Assembly (NCBI GenBank): GCA_002317385.1
Contig: DCJH01000021.1
Span: forward strand, 71,978 to 135,977
Reading direction: 5' to 3'
DNA: 64,000 nucleotides
Origin: Prevotella sp. UBA1705
GTDB taxonomy: Bacteria > Bacteroidota > Bacteroidia > Bacteroidales > Bacteroidaceae
Shown here: in pieces, positions 16,621-25,712 of the stretch
Position numbering within the stretch: position 1 is the stretch's first letter
How the letters are laid out: each line of letters starts with the position of its first letter
Notes under the pieces: model-generated
What the model was told of the DNA's origin: nothing
What the model saw: only the letters and a program-made list of their open reading frames with translations
The model's database searches: none
Program-made: the position numbers and the translations under genes

Positions 16621-17490
16621 ATGAAACTAAAAATCGTTGTACTTGCCAAGCAAGTGCCTGACACACGAAATGTGGGTAAGGATGCCATGACCGCGGAGGG
16701 AACTGTGAACCGTGCCGTGCTGCCTGCCATCTTCAATCCGGAAGACCTGAATGCCTTGGAGCAGGCCTTGCGCCTCAAAGACCAGAATCCGGGCTCTACC
16801 GTTGGCGTGCTCACCATGGGTCCTCCAAGGGCCGGAGAAATCATCCGACAGGGTCTTTACCGCGGCGCCGACACCGGCTGGCTGCTCACCGACCGCAAGT
16901 TTGCGGGTGCCGACACGCTGGCTACATCCTACGCCCTGTCGATGGCTATCCGCAAAATCGGCGACGTAGACATCATTCTGGGTGGTCGTCAGGCCATCGA
17001 CGGCGATACCGCCCAGGTGGGACCGCAGGTAGCCCAGAAGCTCGGGCTCAACCAAGTGACCTATGCTGAGGAGATCTTGAAGATTGAAGACGGCAAGGCC
17101 ACCATACGCCGCCACATCGATGGAGGTGTGGAAACCGTGGAGGCTCCGCTGCCGGTGCTCATCACCGTGAACGGTTCGGCTGCGCCCGCACGCCCTTGCA
17201 ACGCCAAGTTGATGATGAAATACAAATACGCCACCTGTCCGATGGAACGCAAAGGCGACGAGCCTTGGAGCGCGCTCTACGAGTCGAGGCCCTATCTCAC
17301 GCTCAACCAATGGAGCGTGGCCGACGTGAACGGCGACGAGGCCCAGTGCGGACTGTCGGGCTCGCCCACCAAAGTGAAGTCGGTGCAGAACATTGTTTTC
17401 CAGGCCAAAGAGAGCAAGACGCTCACCGGAAGCGATGCCGACATTGAGAGTCTGATGAAGGAACTCATCAGCGAAAAGATTATTGGTTAA
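16621..17490 (+). CDS. etfB: Electron transfer flavoprotein beta subunit
   Basis: 289 residues, opening with MKLKIVVLAKQVPDT, the typical EtfB/FixA N-terminus. Conserved parts include AIDGDTAQVGPQVAQKLGL and the Ala/Pro-rich ARPCNAKLMMKYK segment near the AMP/FAD region. EtfB pairs with EtfA to pass electrons from acyl-CoA dehydrogenases to the quinone pool or another acceptor. First gene of an etfB-etfA-acyl-CoA dehydrogenase group. The stop codon nearly touches the next open frame. Confidence 0.95.
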   Translation: MKLKIVVLAKQVPDTRNVGKDAMTAEGTVNRAVLPAIFNPEDLNALEQALRLKDQNPGSTVGVLTMGPPRAGEIIRQGLYRGADTGWLLTDRKFAGADTLATSYALSMAIRKIGDVDIILGGRQAIDGDTAQVGPQVAQKLGLNQVTYAEEILKIEDGKATIRRHIDGGVETVEAPLPVLITVNGSAAPARPCNAKLMMKYKYATCPMERKGDEPWSALYESRPYLTLNQWSVADVNGDEAQCGLSGSPTKVKSVQNIVFQAKESKTLTGSDADIESLMKELISEKIIG

Positions 17491-17522
17491 TGAAAAAAGG
17501 CCTTTCAAGCCACCTATTAAAT

Positions 17523-18545
17523 ATGAACAACGTATTTGTATATTGCGAAATAGAAGGAACAACCGTACAGGAAGTTTCTCAGGAATTGCTCAGCAAGGGA
17601 CGAAAACTGGCCAATGAGCTTGGCGTAGAACTGCATGCCGTGGTTGCCGGAGCGGGCATCAAGGGGCAGGTGGAGAGCCAGATATTGCCCTACGGAGTGG
17701 ATAAACTCTTCGTGTTTGATGGAGAGGGTCTCTTCCCCTACACCTCTGCTCCCCACACAGATATACTCGTAAAGCTCTTCACCGAGGAGAAACCGCAGAT
17801 CTGCCTCATGGGTGCCACGGTCATCGGACGTGACCTCGGCCCCCGCGTGTCGTCTTCGCTCACCTCAGGCCTCACCGCCGACTGCACGCAGCTGGAGGTA
17901 GGCGACTATGAGGAAAAGAAGACGGGCAAGGTGTATAAGAACCTGCTCTATCAGATTCGCCCGGCTTTCGGCGGCAACATCGTGGCTACCATCGTGAATC
18001 CCGACCACCGTCCGCAGATGGCTACGGTGCGCTCCGGCGTGATGCTACGTGAGGTGTTGGACGAGAACTATAAGGGCGAGGTGGTCTATCCTGACGTGGC
18101 CCAGTATGTGCCCGAGACCAGCTACGTGGTGAAAGTCATTGAGCGCCACGTGGAAGCAGCCCGCAACAACCTCAAGGCTTCACCCATCGTGGTAGCCGGC
18201 GGCTATGGCATGGGCTCCAAGGAAGCCTTCCACATGCTCTATGATTTGGCCGATGTGCTCCATGCAGAAGTGGGTGCAAGTCGTGCCGCTGTGGACGCAG
18301 GCTGGTTGGACAACGACCGTCAGGTGGGACAGACCGGTGTGACCGTCCACCCGAAGGTATATTTCGCGTTCGGCATCTCCGGCCAGATTCAGCACATCGC
18401 AGGTATGCAGGATGCCGGCATCGTTATCGCCGTGAACAACGACCCCGATGCCCCCATCAACCAAATCGCCGACTATGTGATCCACGGTAACGTCGAGGAG
18501 GTGATTCCGAAGATGATTAAGTATTACAAACAGAACAGCAAATAA
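17523..18545 (+). CDS. etfA: Electron transfer flavoprotein alpha subunit
   Basis: 340 residues. The C-terminal FAD-binding region is clear (GASRAAVDAGW, VGQTGVTVHPKVYFAFGISG, IQHIAG, INQIADYVIHG). I place the start at ATG 17523, where MNNVFVYCE begins the first beta strand of the fold; the frame is open from an ATG at 17490 overlapping the etfB stop codon, which would add an atypical 11-residue extension. Electrons from the acyl-CoA dehydrogenase encoded at 18737 probably enter this flavoprotein. Element A copy 5 begins 4 nt after its stop codon. Confidence 0.94.
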   Translation: MNNVFVYCEIEGTTVQEVSQELLSKGRKLANELGVELHAVVAGAGIKGQVESQILPYGVDKLFVFDGEGLFPYTSAPHTDILVKLFTEEKPQICLMGATVIGRDLGPRVSSSLTSGLTADCTQLEVGDYEEKKTGKVYKNLLYQIRPAFGGNIVATIVNPDHRPQMATVRSGVMLREVLDENYKGEVVYPDVAQYVPETSYVVKVIERHVEAARNNLKASPIVVAGGYGMGSKEAFHMLYDLADVLHAEVGASRAAVDAGWLDNDRQVGQTGVTVHPKVYFAFGISGQIQHIAGMQDAGIVIAVNNDPDAPINQIADYVIHGNVEEVIPKMIKYYKQNSK

Positions 18546-18549
18546 TAGA

Positions 18550-18594
18550 GCCTCTCCCCCAACCCCTCCCCAAAGGGAGAAGGGAGTGAAATGC
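18550..18594 (+). repeat. Palindromic element A, copy 5 (after etfA)
   Basis: GCCTCTCCCCCAACCCC, then the TCCCCAAAGGGAGAAGGGAG core and the tail GAAATGCTTC, in sense orientation 4 nt past the etfA stop codon. The tail matches that of copy 4 (GAATGCTTGG on its strand). Confidence 0.8.
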
Positions 18595-18736
18595 TTCAAG
18601 AAACCAAACATACTGGGATTGAGGCATAGCTATATTTAGATTTCATTATTTAACGAATAAAACAAATTCCCCTTTGTAGAGGTCTTGCCCAGAGAGACAC
18701 TTCTCTTCAAGTGCAAAAGACACCGGGGTTACAGTT

Positions 18737-20458
18737 ATGGCAAATTACTATACAGACCATCCTGAGATTGGATTCCACCTCGATCATCCATTGATGAGGA
18801 GGATTGTGGAACTCAAGGAACGCAACTTTGCGGATAAAGACCAGTTTGACGACGCCCCGGTGAACTACGAGGATGCCATCGAAAACTATAAGCGACTGCT
18901 CGAAATCACGGGCGACGTCACTGCCAATATCATCGAGCCCAACTCGGAGAGCGTGGACCTCGAAGGTCCACACTTGGAGAACGGCCGGATGCTCTATGCC
19001 AGCAAGACGGTAGAAAACATTGAGGCCACCCGTCAGGCAGGCCTCTGGGGCGTATCAATGCCGCGCCGATATGGCGGACTGAACGTGCCCATCACCGTGT
19101 TTTCGATGCTTTCTGAGCTCGTGTCTACGGCCGACTCAGGCTTCCAGAACATCTGGAGCTTGCAGAGTTGCATAGACACTCTCTATGAGTTTGGCTCCGA
19201 GGAGCAGAAGGAAAAATACATTCCCCGCGTGTCGGCAGGTGAGACCATGTCGATGGACTTGACCGAACCGGATGCCGGTTCCGACCTGCAGCGCGTGATG
19301 CTCAAGGCGACTCAGGATGAGGATGGCACCTGGCGACTCAACGGCGTGAAGCGATTCATCACCAACGGAGACTCCGACCTCCACCTCGTGCTGGCCCGTT
19401 CGGAAGCCGGATCGCGAGACGGACGTGGCCTTTCGATGTTCATCTACGACAAGCGCGACGGCGGAGTGACCGTGCGCCACATAGAGAATAAGCTCGGAAT
19501 CCACGGTAGTCCCACCTGCGAGCTGGTCTATAAGAACGCCAAGGCAGAGCTTTGCGGCGACCGTCGAATGGGTCTTATCAAGTATGTGATGAGCCTGATG
19601 AACGGCGCCCGCCTCGGCATTGCCGCACAATGCGTAGGTCTTGGGCAAGAGGCCTATAACCAGGCCCTCGACTATGCCAATGCCCGCGCCCAGTTTGGAA
19701 AGAAGATTGTGGAGTTCCCCGCAGTCTACGACATGCTCTCCCGCATGAAGGCCAAGCTTGATGCAAGCCGTGCCATACTCTATCAGACATCCCGCTACGT
19801 AGATATCTACAAGACATTGGAAGACATATCTCATGAGCGCAAGCTCACCCCTGAGGAGCGCACGGAGATGAAAACCTACACCCGACTGGCCGATGCCTTT
19901 ACTCCGCTGAGCAAGGGTATGGCTTCGGAGTATGCCAACCAGAACGCCTACGACTGTATCTCGGTACACGGAGGCTCGGGCTTCATCATGGAATACAAGT
20001 GTCAGCGCCTCTATCGCGACGCCCGAATCTTCTCAATCTATGAGGGTACGACGCAGCTGCAGGTGGTGGCCGCCATCCGTTACATCACCAATGGAACCTA
20101 TCTGAGCATCATCAAGGAGATGCTGCAGGAGGAGGTTTCCGACGAGATGAAACCGCTGAAGGAGCGCATCGCCAAGTGCGTAGGCCTCTACGAGGAGGCT
20201 GTGGAGAAGGTGAAGGCCGACGATCATCAGGAGGAACACGACTTCCTCGGACGTCGGCTCTACGACATGACGGGCGACATCGTGATGGCTCTGCTGCTCA
20301 TTAACGACGCATCGAAGGCTCCCGAGCTCTATGCCAAGAGCGCCAAGGTCTATGCCCGAATGGCCGAAGAGGAGGTGATAGGGCACGCTGCCTACATCAA
20401 ATCGTTCGACATCGACGACCTGAAAGACTACCGTGCCGAGGGCGTTGCCGAAGCATAA
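18737..20458 (+). CDS. Acyl-CoA dehydrogenase family protein (long form)
   Basis: 573 residues, longer than the usual 380 because of a C-terminal helical extension (about 460-573). The core shows TADSGFQNIWSLQS, the FAD-site stretch DLTEPDAGSDL, GLGQEAYNQALDYANARAQFG and YRDARIFSIYEGTTQLQ, all standard for the family. It oxidises an acyl-CoA to the enoyl-CoA and passes electrons to EtfAB; the acyl substrate is unknown. A 191-nt gap holding repeat A separates it from etfA; no -7 box was found in the gap, so it may be read through from etfBA. Confidence 0.93.
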   Translation: MANYYTDHPEIGFHLDHPLMRRIVELKERNFADKDQFDDAPVNYEDAIENYKRLLEITGDVTANIIEPNSESVDLEGPHLENGRMLYASKTVENIEATRQAGLWGVSMPRRYGGLNVPITVFSMLSELVSTADSGFQNIWSLQSCIDTLYEFGSEEQKEKYIPRVSAGETMSMDLTEPDAGSDLQRVMLKATQDEDGTWRLNGVKRFITNGDSDLHLVLARSEAGSRDGRGLSMFIYDKRDGGVTVRHIENKLGIHGSPTCELVYKNAKAELCGDRRMGLIKYVMSLMNGARLGIAAQCVGLGQEAYNQALDYANARAQFGKKIVEFPAVYDMLSRMKAKLDASRAILYQTSRYVDIYKTLEDISHERKLTPEERTEMKTYTRLADAFTPLSKGMASEYANQNAYDCISVHGGSGFIMEYKCQRLYRDARIFSIYEGTTQLQVVAAIRYITNGTYLSIIKEMLQEEVSDEMKPLKERIAKCVGLYEEAVEKVKADDHQEEHDFLGRRLYDMTGDIVMALLLINDASKAPELYAKSAKVYARMAEEEVIGHAAYIKSFDIDDLKDYRAEGVAEA

Positions 20459-20476
20459 CCATAGAAACCAACCATG

Positions 20477-20515
20477 AAAAGCCTCTTCCGCCTTACGTGT
20501 GGGCGAGGCTTTTTC
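20477..20515 (+). terminator. Intrinsic terminator after the acyl-CoA dehydrogenase gene
   Basis: Stem AAAAGCCTC (20477-20485) with GAGGCTTTT (20505-20513), further inner CCGCC/GGGCG pairing, and a T run, 18 nt after the stop codon. Confidence 0.85.
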
Positions 20516-20571
20516 ATTGATTTTGACTGACCCCACTCCGCCATTGAGGAGGAGTGACAACACAATTGTTT

Positions 20572-21798
20572 ATGAAATCACTACGAGAGATATATCGCAT
20601 AGGTAAGGGACCTTCGTCGAGCCACACCATGGGCCCGCAGAAAGCCGCCCAGGCCTATCTGTCAAAACATCAGGACGCCAAGATGTTCAAGGTGACGCTC
20701 TACGGCAGTCTGGCCGCAACGGGCAAGGGACACATGACCGATACCGCTATTATCGACGTGCTGAAGACCGTGGCTCCGGTGGAGATTATCTGGAAGCCAG
20801 AGCTCTTTCTGGAGTTCCATCCCAACGCCATGCGCTTCGAAACCGAGAAGGGAGAACCGTGGACAGTATATAGCGTGGGAGGCGGAGCCCTCTCGGAAGG
20901 CCCTCACCCCACCGACCTGCTGCCCATCGGACCGGATATTTACGACCTCACCCACCTGGTAGACATCAAGCATTGGTGCGACAACCACGGACGAACCTAT
21001 TGGGAATATGTGGACCGATGTGAGGATCCATCTATCTGGGCCTACCTGCAGACGGTGTGGGAAGCTATGAAAGCGGCTGTGGAAAGGGGCATCGACGGCG
21101 ACGGCGTGCTACCCGGACCACTCAACCTGCAGCGCAAAGCCTCCACCTATTATATTAAGGCGAAGGGCTACAAGCAGAGTCTGCAGACCCGAGCACTGGT
21201 CTATGCCTATGCCTTGGCGGTGAGCGAGGAGAACGCGTCGGGCGGCACCATCGTCACGGCGCCTACCTGTGGAGCCAGCGGTGTACTCCCCGCAGTGCTC
21301 TATCACCTGTCCAAAGGCCACAACTTTACCGACCGCAAGATACTCCATGCCTTGGCCACGGCCGGACTCATTGGCAACATAGTCAAGGAGAATGCCTCTA
21401 TCTCGGGCGCCGACGTGGGCTGTCAGGGCGAGGTGGGCGTGGCTTGCGCCATGGCCTCCGCAGCCGCCTGCCAGCTCTTCGGAGGCAGTCCGTCGCAGAT
21501 AGAATATGCTGCAGAGATGGGCTTGGAGCACCATTTGGGAATGACCTGCGACCCTGTGTGCGGACTGGTACAGATTCCTTGCATCGAGCGCAATGCCTTT
21601 GCGGCCACCCGCGCCCTCGACTCCAATCTCTATGCGGCATTCAGTGATGGTCGCCACCGCATCAGTTTCGACCGAGTGGTGGAGGTGATGAATCAGACTG
21701 GACACGATCTTCCCTCACTCTATAAGGAAACTTCGGAGGGCGGACTGGCCAAGAGCCTCTCCAACTTGATGCATCCCGACAGTGCCAACATGGGCTAA
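20572..21798 (+). CDS. sdaA: L-serine ammonia-lyase (4Fe-4S)
   Basis: 408 residues. It deaminates L-serine to pyruvate and ammonia in the cytoplasm. It is a single-chain enzyme with both the beta-type N-terminal part (GKGPSSSHTMGP) and the alpha part carrying cluster cysteines in TAPTCGASGVLP, GCQGEVGVACAMA and MTCDPVCGLVQIPCIERN. Start taken at ATG 20572, since MKSLREIYRIGKGPSSSH is the conserved opening; an in-frame GTG at 20554 is possible but unneeded. No -7 box upstream. The downstream lipoprotein gene starts 21 nt later. Confidence 0.95.
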   Translation: MKSLREIYRIGKGPSSSHTMGPQKAAQAYLSKHQDAKMFKVTLYGSLAATGKGHMTDTAIIDVLKTVAPVEIIWKPELFLEFHPNAMRFETEKGEPWTVYSVGGGALSEGPHPTDLLPIGPDIYDLTHLVDIKHWCDNHGRTYWEYVDRCEDPSIWAYLQTVWEAMKAAVERGIDGDGVLPGPLNLQRKASTYYIKAKGYKQSLQTRALVYAYALAVSEENASGGTIVTAPTCGASGVLPAVLYHLSKGHNFTDRKILHALATAGLIGNIVKENASISGADVGCQGEVGVACAMASAAACQLFGGSPSQIEYAAEMGLEHHLGMTCDPVCGLVQIPCIERNAFAATRALDSNLYAAFSDGRHRISFDRVVEVMNQTGHDLPSLYKETSEGGLAKSLSNLMHPDSANMG

Positions 21799-21819
21799 AC
21801 CCGCAGGCTATCCCACGAG

Positions 21820-22218
21820 ATGAGAAAGATTCTGCTATCAATTATCATAGTCCTCGGTGCCGCGCTGGCCTCCACATCGTGCCGCATGGCACCGAGCCAT
21901 AACCTTGGCGACACGGTGTCGGCCAAGGTCTTTGAACCTGCCGATACCTCTGCCCGAGTTGCTTTGGGCAAGGGGAAAAAGGTCGTGCCCATTAAAGACA
22001 GTGCCGATATCTATATCATCGGCGAGGCATCCACCCGCACCACGGTGCAGTTGCTGAGCTATCCGAGTCGGCGCGACACCGCCATCTATGCCAAAGGCAA
22101 GCACATCAAGGTGACGGGCAATGCCGACTATGGTCATGCCGTGCGTGCCAAGTTCTGGATTTCGGATGCTGGCGACACGCTCGTTACGCGTCTGGAGGAA
22201 TACCTGGCGAAGAAATAA
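21820..22218 (+). CDS. Small putative lipoprotein
   Basis: 132 residues. A lipoprotein signal peptide is visible: MRKILLSIII, a hydrophobic stretch, then ALASTSC with the acylated Cys at 21. The mature part is beta-rich (DIYIIGEASTRTTVQLLSYP; AVRAKFWISDAGDTLVTRL) and unrelated to families I recognise. It starts 21 nt after sdaA on the same strand. Function unknown. Confidence 0.75.
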   Translation: MRKILLSIIIVLGAALASTSCRMAPSHNLGDTVSAKVFEPADTSARVALGKGKKVVPIKDSADIYIIGEASTRTTVQLLSYPSRRDTAIYAKGKHIKVTGNADYGHAVRAKFWISDAGDTLVTRLEEYLAKK

Positions 22219-22240
22219 GTTCATAAAAAAGAGGAAAAAG

Positions 22241-22348
22241 AAATCCATATACTTTCCTTTCCCGTATCTTTGCGGCCCACATCCCACCCTTCTCAATAGG
22301 GGAAAGAGAGATTCAGCTGCCGTAGCGGGAAGAGAAGTATATGGATTT
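22241..22348. repeat. Inverted-repeat-bounded element with an internal promoter box
   Basis: Arms AAATCCATATACTT (from 22241) and AAGTATATGGATTT (to 22348) match over 14 nt, with looser pairing further in, and enclose about 80 nt. The right arm is followed by TTGGG after a T5 run that starts inside it. The interval contains the -7 box at 22265-22273. It lies between convergent genes (the lipoprotein gene and the FMN-binding gene), so it may be a large terminator hairpin or a MITE-like element. Confidence 0.6.
22265..22273 (+). promoter_or_regulatory. Orphan -7 box (TATCTTTGC)
   Basis: Exact TAnnTTTG on the plus strand with no plus-strand gene downstream until 22919; it points into the 3' end of the FMN-binding gene on the other strand. 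Candidate start of a short or antisense RNA. Confidence 0.4.
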
Positions 22349-22370
22349 TTGGGTTCGGCGCAATGCCCGG

Positions 22371-22766
22371 TTACTTGTGGGCCTTGTAGTATTGCAGACC
22401 CGTCTGCACATTTTTGATTAAAGCCTTGCTCGACATCGTGGCACCGCTCACGGCATCTACGTCCATCTTCTGGGCCTTGGTCACGGTCTTTCCCTCGAAA
22501 TTGTCGAGCAGAGCCTTAGCCCGAACAAAATATTTTGGGGTCTCACGGTTGGGCAGCGCCTCCACCTTCACCACACGATTTTTCTCGATATAAATCTTAA
22601 CCGGCGTGTTGCCGCGATAGCCTCTCACGTCCTTGGTGAGGGTAGAAGTGTTGACGATGGTTGTCCCGGCATCCTTGGTAAGGACCGACTCGGCGGGCAT
22701 AGCGCTCACAAACACAGTCAGAGCGACGGCCGAGAGCGAGGAGATGATGAAATTTCTGGTGTTCAT
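22371..22766 (-). CDS. Exported FMN-binding domain protein
   Basis: 131 residues: a signal peptide (about 1-26) followed by one FMN_bind domain. The motif DAVSGATMSS has Thr110 in the position that carries covalent FMN in RnfG/NqrC-type proteins. It stands alone, not in an Rnf/Nqr cluster, so it is a single-domain periplasmic electron carrier or sensor of unknown partner. No minus-strand -7 box was found upstream. Confidence 0.85.
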   Translation of the reverse strand: MNTRNFIISSLSAVALTVFVSAMPAESVLTKDAGTTIVNTSTLTKDVRGYRGNTPVKIYIEKNRVVKVEALPNRETPKYFVRAKALLDNFEGKTVTKAQKMDVDAVSGATMSSKALIKNVQTGLQYYKAHK

Positions 22767-22893
22767 TCCGATACTTCCTATATTGAATTGTTCCTATTTG
22801 CTATGACGTTCAAAATTACCCAAAAGTTTAATCCCGAAGAAAGAAAGACCGATATTTTAACGATTATCTTTTATCTTTTAACGTTTAAAATAT

Positions 22894-22901
22894 TACCTTT
22901 G
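22894..22901 (+). promoter_or_regulatory. -7 box (TACCTTTG) for the second metallophosphoesterase
   Basis: Exact TAnnTTTG 17 nt before the ATG at 22919, preceded by an AT-rich stretch. Confidence 0.65.
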
Positions 22902-22918
22902 TCCAAAATTAAGGTTCT

Positions 22919-23884
22919 ATGAAGATCAAGCTCCGTCACAACACCATGATGCGTCTCATCTTTGGAGGCATACTGTTCATAGGATTTCCCGGCCTACTCT
23001 TCCTTTTGGTGTGGCCCATACTGGGCTGGCAGTGGGCTCTCGTCCTCCCCATTGGCATGGTTTTACTGGTGGCCTACGGCTTTTTCTTCGGCTGGCGCCA
23101 CATCGTGGTGCGCTCGGCTACCTGCCGCTCTCCGCTTCTTCCTCCCTCGTTCGACGGCTACCGCATACTCCAACTCTCCGACATCCACATCGGAACATTC
23201 CTCCGCAATCGCAAGTTTGTAGACAAACTGGTAGATGTAGTCAATGCCCAGCAGGTGGATTTGGTGGTCTTCACCGGCGATTTGGTCAACGTTAGCGCCG
23301 AAGAACTCATCCCCTTCCAGCACTCCCTAAAGCAGATTCAAACCCTCGACGGTATCTATTCCATCATGGGCAACCACGACTATTGCGAATATGGGGCCGA
23401 CAAAAGCCTGCGCAATGTGGCCCGCAACCAGCATGTGCTGCAATATTTGGAAGAGAAAATGGGGTGGCATCTGCTCATGAACGAGCACGTGATGATTTGC
23501 CGAAACACCGACGAGGCCATCGCGCTCATCGGCGTGGAGAACAGCAGTAGGCCTCCGTTTCCCGACTATGGCGACCTGCCTAAAGCCATGCAAGGCCTCC
23601 ACGAGGGTACGTTCAAGATTCTGCTGAGCCATGATCCGAGCCATTGGCGTCGTGAAGTGCTGAGCCAGACCGATATCGCCCTTACCCTATCGGGCCACAC
23701 CCATGCCGGACAACTGCGCATTGGGAAGTTCTCTCCCGCACGCTGGGCCTACAACGAGTGGGGCGGAAAATATGTTGAGGGAGGCTCCATGCTCCACGTA
23801 TCGCTGGGCGTGGGCGGCACAGTGCCCTTCCGATTTGGTGCCTGGCCGGAGGTGAACGTGATTACGTTGAAGCGGAAAGAATAG
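22919..23884 (+). CDS. Membrane-anchored metallophosphoesterase (second copy)
   Basis: 321 residues. Two N-terminal helices (about 11-30 and 34-58) precede a calcineurin-like catalytic domain with LSDIHIGT, TGDLVNV, GNHDYC, LSHDPSHW and LSGHTHAGQ, i.e. all metal-binding positions. It belongs to the same YkuE-like class as the protein encoded at 2533-3633, but has fewer membrane segments and little identity outside the motifs. Substrate unknown. Confidence 0.9.
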   Translation: MKIKLRHNTMMRLIFGGILFIGFPGLLFLLVWPILGWQWALVLPIGMVLLVAYGFFFGWRHIVVRSATCRSPLLPPSFDGYRILQLSDIHIGTFLRNRKFVDKLVDVVNAQQVDLVVFTGDLVNVSAEELIPFQHSLKQIQTLDGIYSIMGNHDYCEYGADKSLRNVARNQHVLQYLEEKMGWHLLMNEHVMICRNTDEAIALIGVENSSRPPFPDYGDLPKAMQGLHEGTFKILLSHDPSHWRREVLSQTDIALTLSGHTHAGQLRIGKFSPARWAYNEWGGKYVEGGSMLHVSLGVGGTVPFRFGAWPEVNVITLKRKE

Positions 23885-23942
23885 GCCGAGCACGAACGTC
23901 CATATACCTAAGACACATCAAACCATTAAAAACACAAATGAT

Positions 23943-24392
23943 ATGAAGCGCCACCCCAAACTCCGATTTCACGGGATGACCGTGGCTCTATGCCTGATTT
24001 TCCTCCTCTGCACAGCCACCACCTGCGAAGACTGGGAACCTTACTACCATGGATGCGATTTGGAAAACCTGTCTCAAGACACCATCTATGTGGCGGAATA
24101 CAGCTATACAGGACCTGCCAAAGCACCTTCTCTATATACCATTTTGAGGAATCAGAGAAGAGATTATTTTAGGAAAGTGGCTCCCGGGGAACATTTTTTC
24201 GGAGAAGTTCAACCTCCTTCTGAGGACTTTGTCCCCAGCACCCGATACCAGTTACTGGTTTTCAAGCAAAGCACGATAGAGCAAAAAAACGTAGAACAGC
24301 TCATCAAAGAGAACCGCTGCGATAAGTATTTCGACTATTCCTATACCGAACTGCAAGCGCTTAGCTTCCACATCAAGTACAAAGGAGACTAA
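23943..24392 (+). CDS. Small putative lipoprotein
   Basis: 149 residues. A hydrophobic N-terminus (about 11-24) is followed by ATTC with Cys28 as possible acylation site; the lipobox is imperfect, so a plain signal peptide is also possible. The rest is polar (GCDLENLSQDTIYVAEYSYTG, near residues 38-58), without a recognised domain. It sits between the phosphoesterase gene and a strong terminator. Confidence 0.7.
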   Translation: MKRHPKLRFHGMTVALCLIFLLCTATTCEDWEPYYHGCDLENLSQDTIYVAEYSYTGPAKAPSLYTILRNQRRDYFRKVAPGEHFFGEVQPPSEDFVPSTRYQLLVFKQSTIEQKNVEQLIKENRCDKYFDYSYTELQALSFHIKYKGD

Positions 24393-24397
24393 GAGGC

Positions 24398-24442
24398 AAG
24401 AATGGCAGACCTCCCATCATCTGGAAGTCTGCCATTCTTCTT
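24398..24442 (+). terminator. Intrinsic terminator
   Basis: A 13-bp perfect stem AAGAATGGCAGAC (24398-24410) with GTCTGCCATTCTT (24427-24439), directly after the lipoprotein gene. Being symmetrical it could also serve ddh on the opposite strand, which ends at 24499. Confidence 0.85.
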
Positions 24443-24498
24443 ATATTCTATCGGCCACGACAAACGAGCCGAAAGATACTCTTGGGCCGTGGAAAACC

Positions 24499-25398
24499 TT
24501 ATACCAGCGTGGCCACAATCTCTTCGCGGGTACCCGGCAGCATATCGATGACGGGTATCTCGGGCATGGTGTAGCAGCCCGGCTGCAGACGGAAGGAGGC
24601 ACGAGCCACATTGACCAGCACCTGAGCGGTGAGCGCAGGGTTGTTGATACTCATGTTGAACTCCATGCGCTGGTTAGGAGTCTTGCCGCTCACACCCTTG
24701 CGCACGAGGTTCACACCGTGCCCCATGTCGCGCACATCGTCTACCGATGCCACGGCAAACACATGGGTCTCGTCGTGGGCAAAATACGGATCGGCTTTGA
24801 TATCGGCCGTCACATCCTCCAGTTTGGCACCCTCTTCGAGTTCCACATACACCATGCGACGATGGATGCTCTCACCCAATGGGATGGTCACAGAGAGCGC
24901 ATTCTTCACGCCTTTCTTGCCGCGCACACACACGCTGTGGCCCATCGACATGCCCGGACCGAAGTTGGTGTAGCTCAATCCCTTGGGAGCGAGGCTCTCC
25001 ATGAGTACGCGTACGATGGAGTCGGAGCCCGGATCCCAGCCGGCAGAGATGACACTCACGCGGCCTGTCTTCTTGCAGTTCTCCATCTGACGGGTGCGAT
25101 ATTCGAGAATAGAGGTGTGGATGTCGAAGCTATCCACGGTGTTGATGCCCATAGCCACAATCTTCTCGGCCTGCTCGGGGCACGAACGGGTCGGTGTAGC
25201 GAGGATAGCCACGTCTACATCCTTCAGTTTGGCGATGTCGTCCACCACCTCATATGGGGTCAGTTCCAGGGGTTTGTCCTTGTCGCCCTGACGGCGAACG
25301 ATACCTGCAATCTCGAAATCGGGGGCTGCCTCCAGTGCCTCAACACTGTAGCGACCAATGTTTCCGTAGCCTACTACGGCTGCTCTGATCTTCTTCAT
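24499..25398 (-). CDS. ddh: meso-Diaminopimelate D-dehydrogenase
   Basis: 299 residues. It makes meso-diaminopimelate from tetrahydrodipicolinate, ammonia and NADPH in one step, giving a short route to lysine and peptidoglycan precursor. The N-terminal Rossmann motif is VVGYGNIGRYSVEAL, and the catalytic-domain stretch VISAGWDPGSDSIVRV is characteristic. The start at 25398 (MKKIRAAVVGYG) is chosen over an upstream in-frame codon at 25443, which lies inside the -7 box. asd at 60208 feeds the same pathway. Confidence 0.95.
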   Translation of the reverse strand: MKKIRAAVVGYGNIGRYSVEALEAAPDFEIAGIVRRQGDKDKPLELTPYEVVDDIAKLKDVDVAILATPTRSCPEQAEKIVAMGINTVDSFDIHTSILEYRTRQMENCKKTGRVSVISAGWDPGSDSIVRVLMESLAPKGLSYTNFGPGMSMGHSVCVRGKKGVKNALSVTIPLGESIHRRMVYVELEEGAKLEDVTADIKADPYFAHDETHVFAVASVDDVRDMGHGVNLVRKGVSGKTPNQRMEFNMSINNPALTAQVLVNVARASFRLQPGCYTMPEIPVIDMLPGTREEIVATLV

Positions 25399-25712
25399 AA
25401 ATCTATTGGTTGTTAAAATGAGTCTTACAATACTGTGTTGCAAATTTACATCATTTCCACGTAAAGACGTTTAGTTCTCACTCTTTTTAATCTAAAAAAA
25501 CGAAAAAGATAACAGATTGAAAACAAAAACGCATTCCTGAGCACCAATTGTTCACCGCCAATGATGCTTTGGCAGGGCAATATGAAGAAATCGAAAGATA
25601 GGATTGGGCCAGCAGGCACGATGGACCGAAAGTGCCCTCATATTTGCGCCATGATGCAATATGGACGGGCCTCGTGCGTTATAAAGATGTATATATACCA
25701 AGTTAGATTCGA
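25399..25712. other. 314-nt divergent intergenic region between ddh and ruvA
   Basis: Contains the minus-strand -7 box of ddh at 25440-25448. The rest is AT-rich next to ddh, with no gene, repeat or convincing plus-strand box for ruvA (the nearest, CATATTTGC at 25638, has one mismatch). Confidence 0.6.
25440..25448 (-). promoter_or_regulatory. -7 box (TAAATTTGC, minus strand) for ddh
   Basis: Exact TAnnTTTG about 40 nt upstream of the ddh ATG; it rules out the longer reading frame start at 25443. Confidence 0.65.

Noticed and set aside
20554..20571. GTG start for sdaA six codons upstream
   Set aside because: The conserved opening begins at ATG 20572, and the extra residues match nothing known in the family.
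22371..22766. Rnf/Nqr complex subunit
   Set aside because: It has a single FMN_bind domain but no other rnf/nqr gene nearby, and the protein is shorter than RnfG/NqrC.
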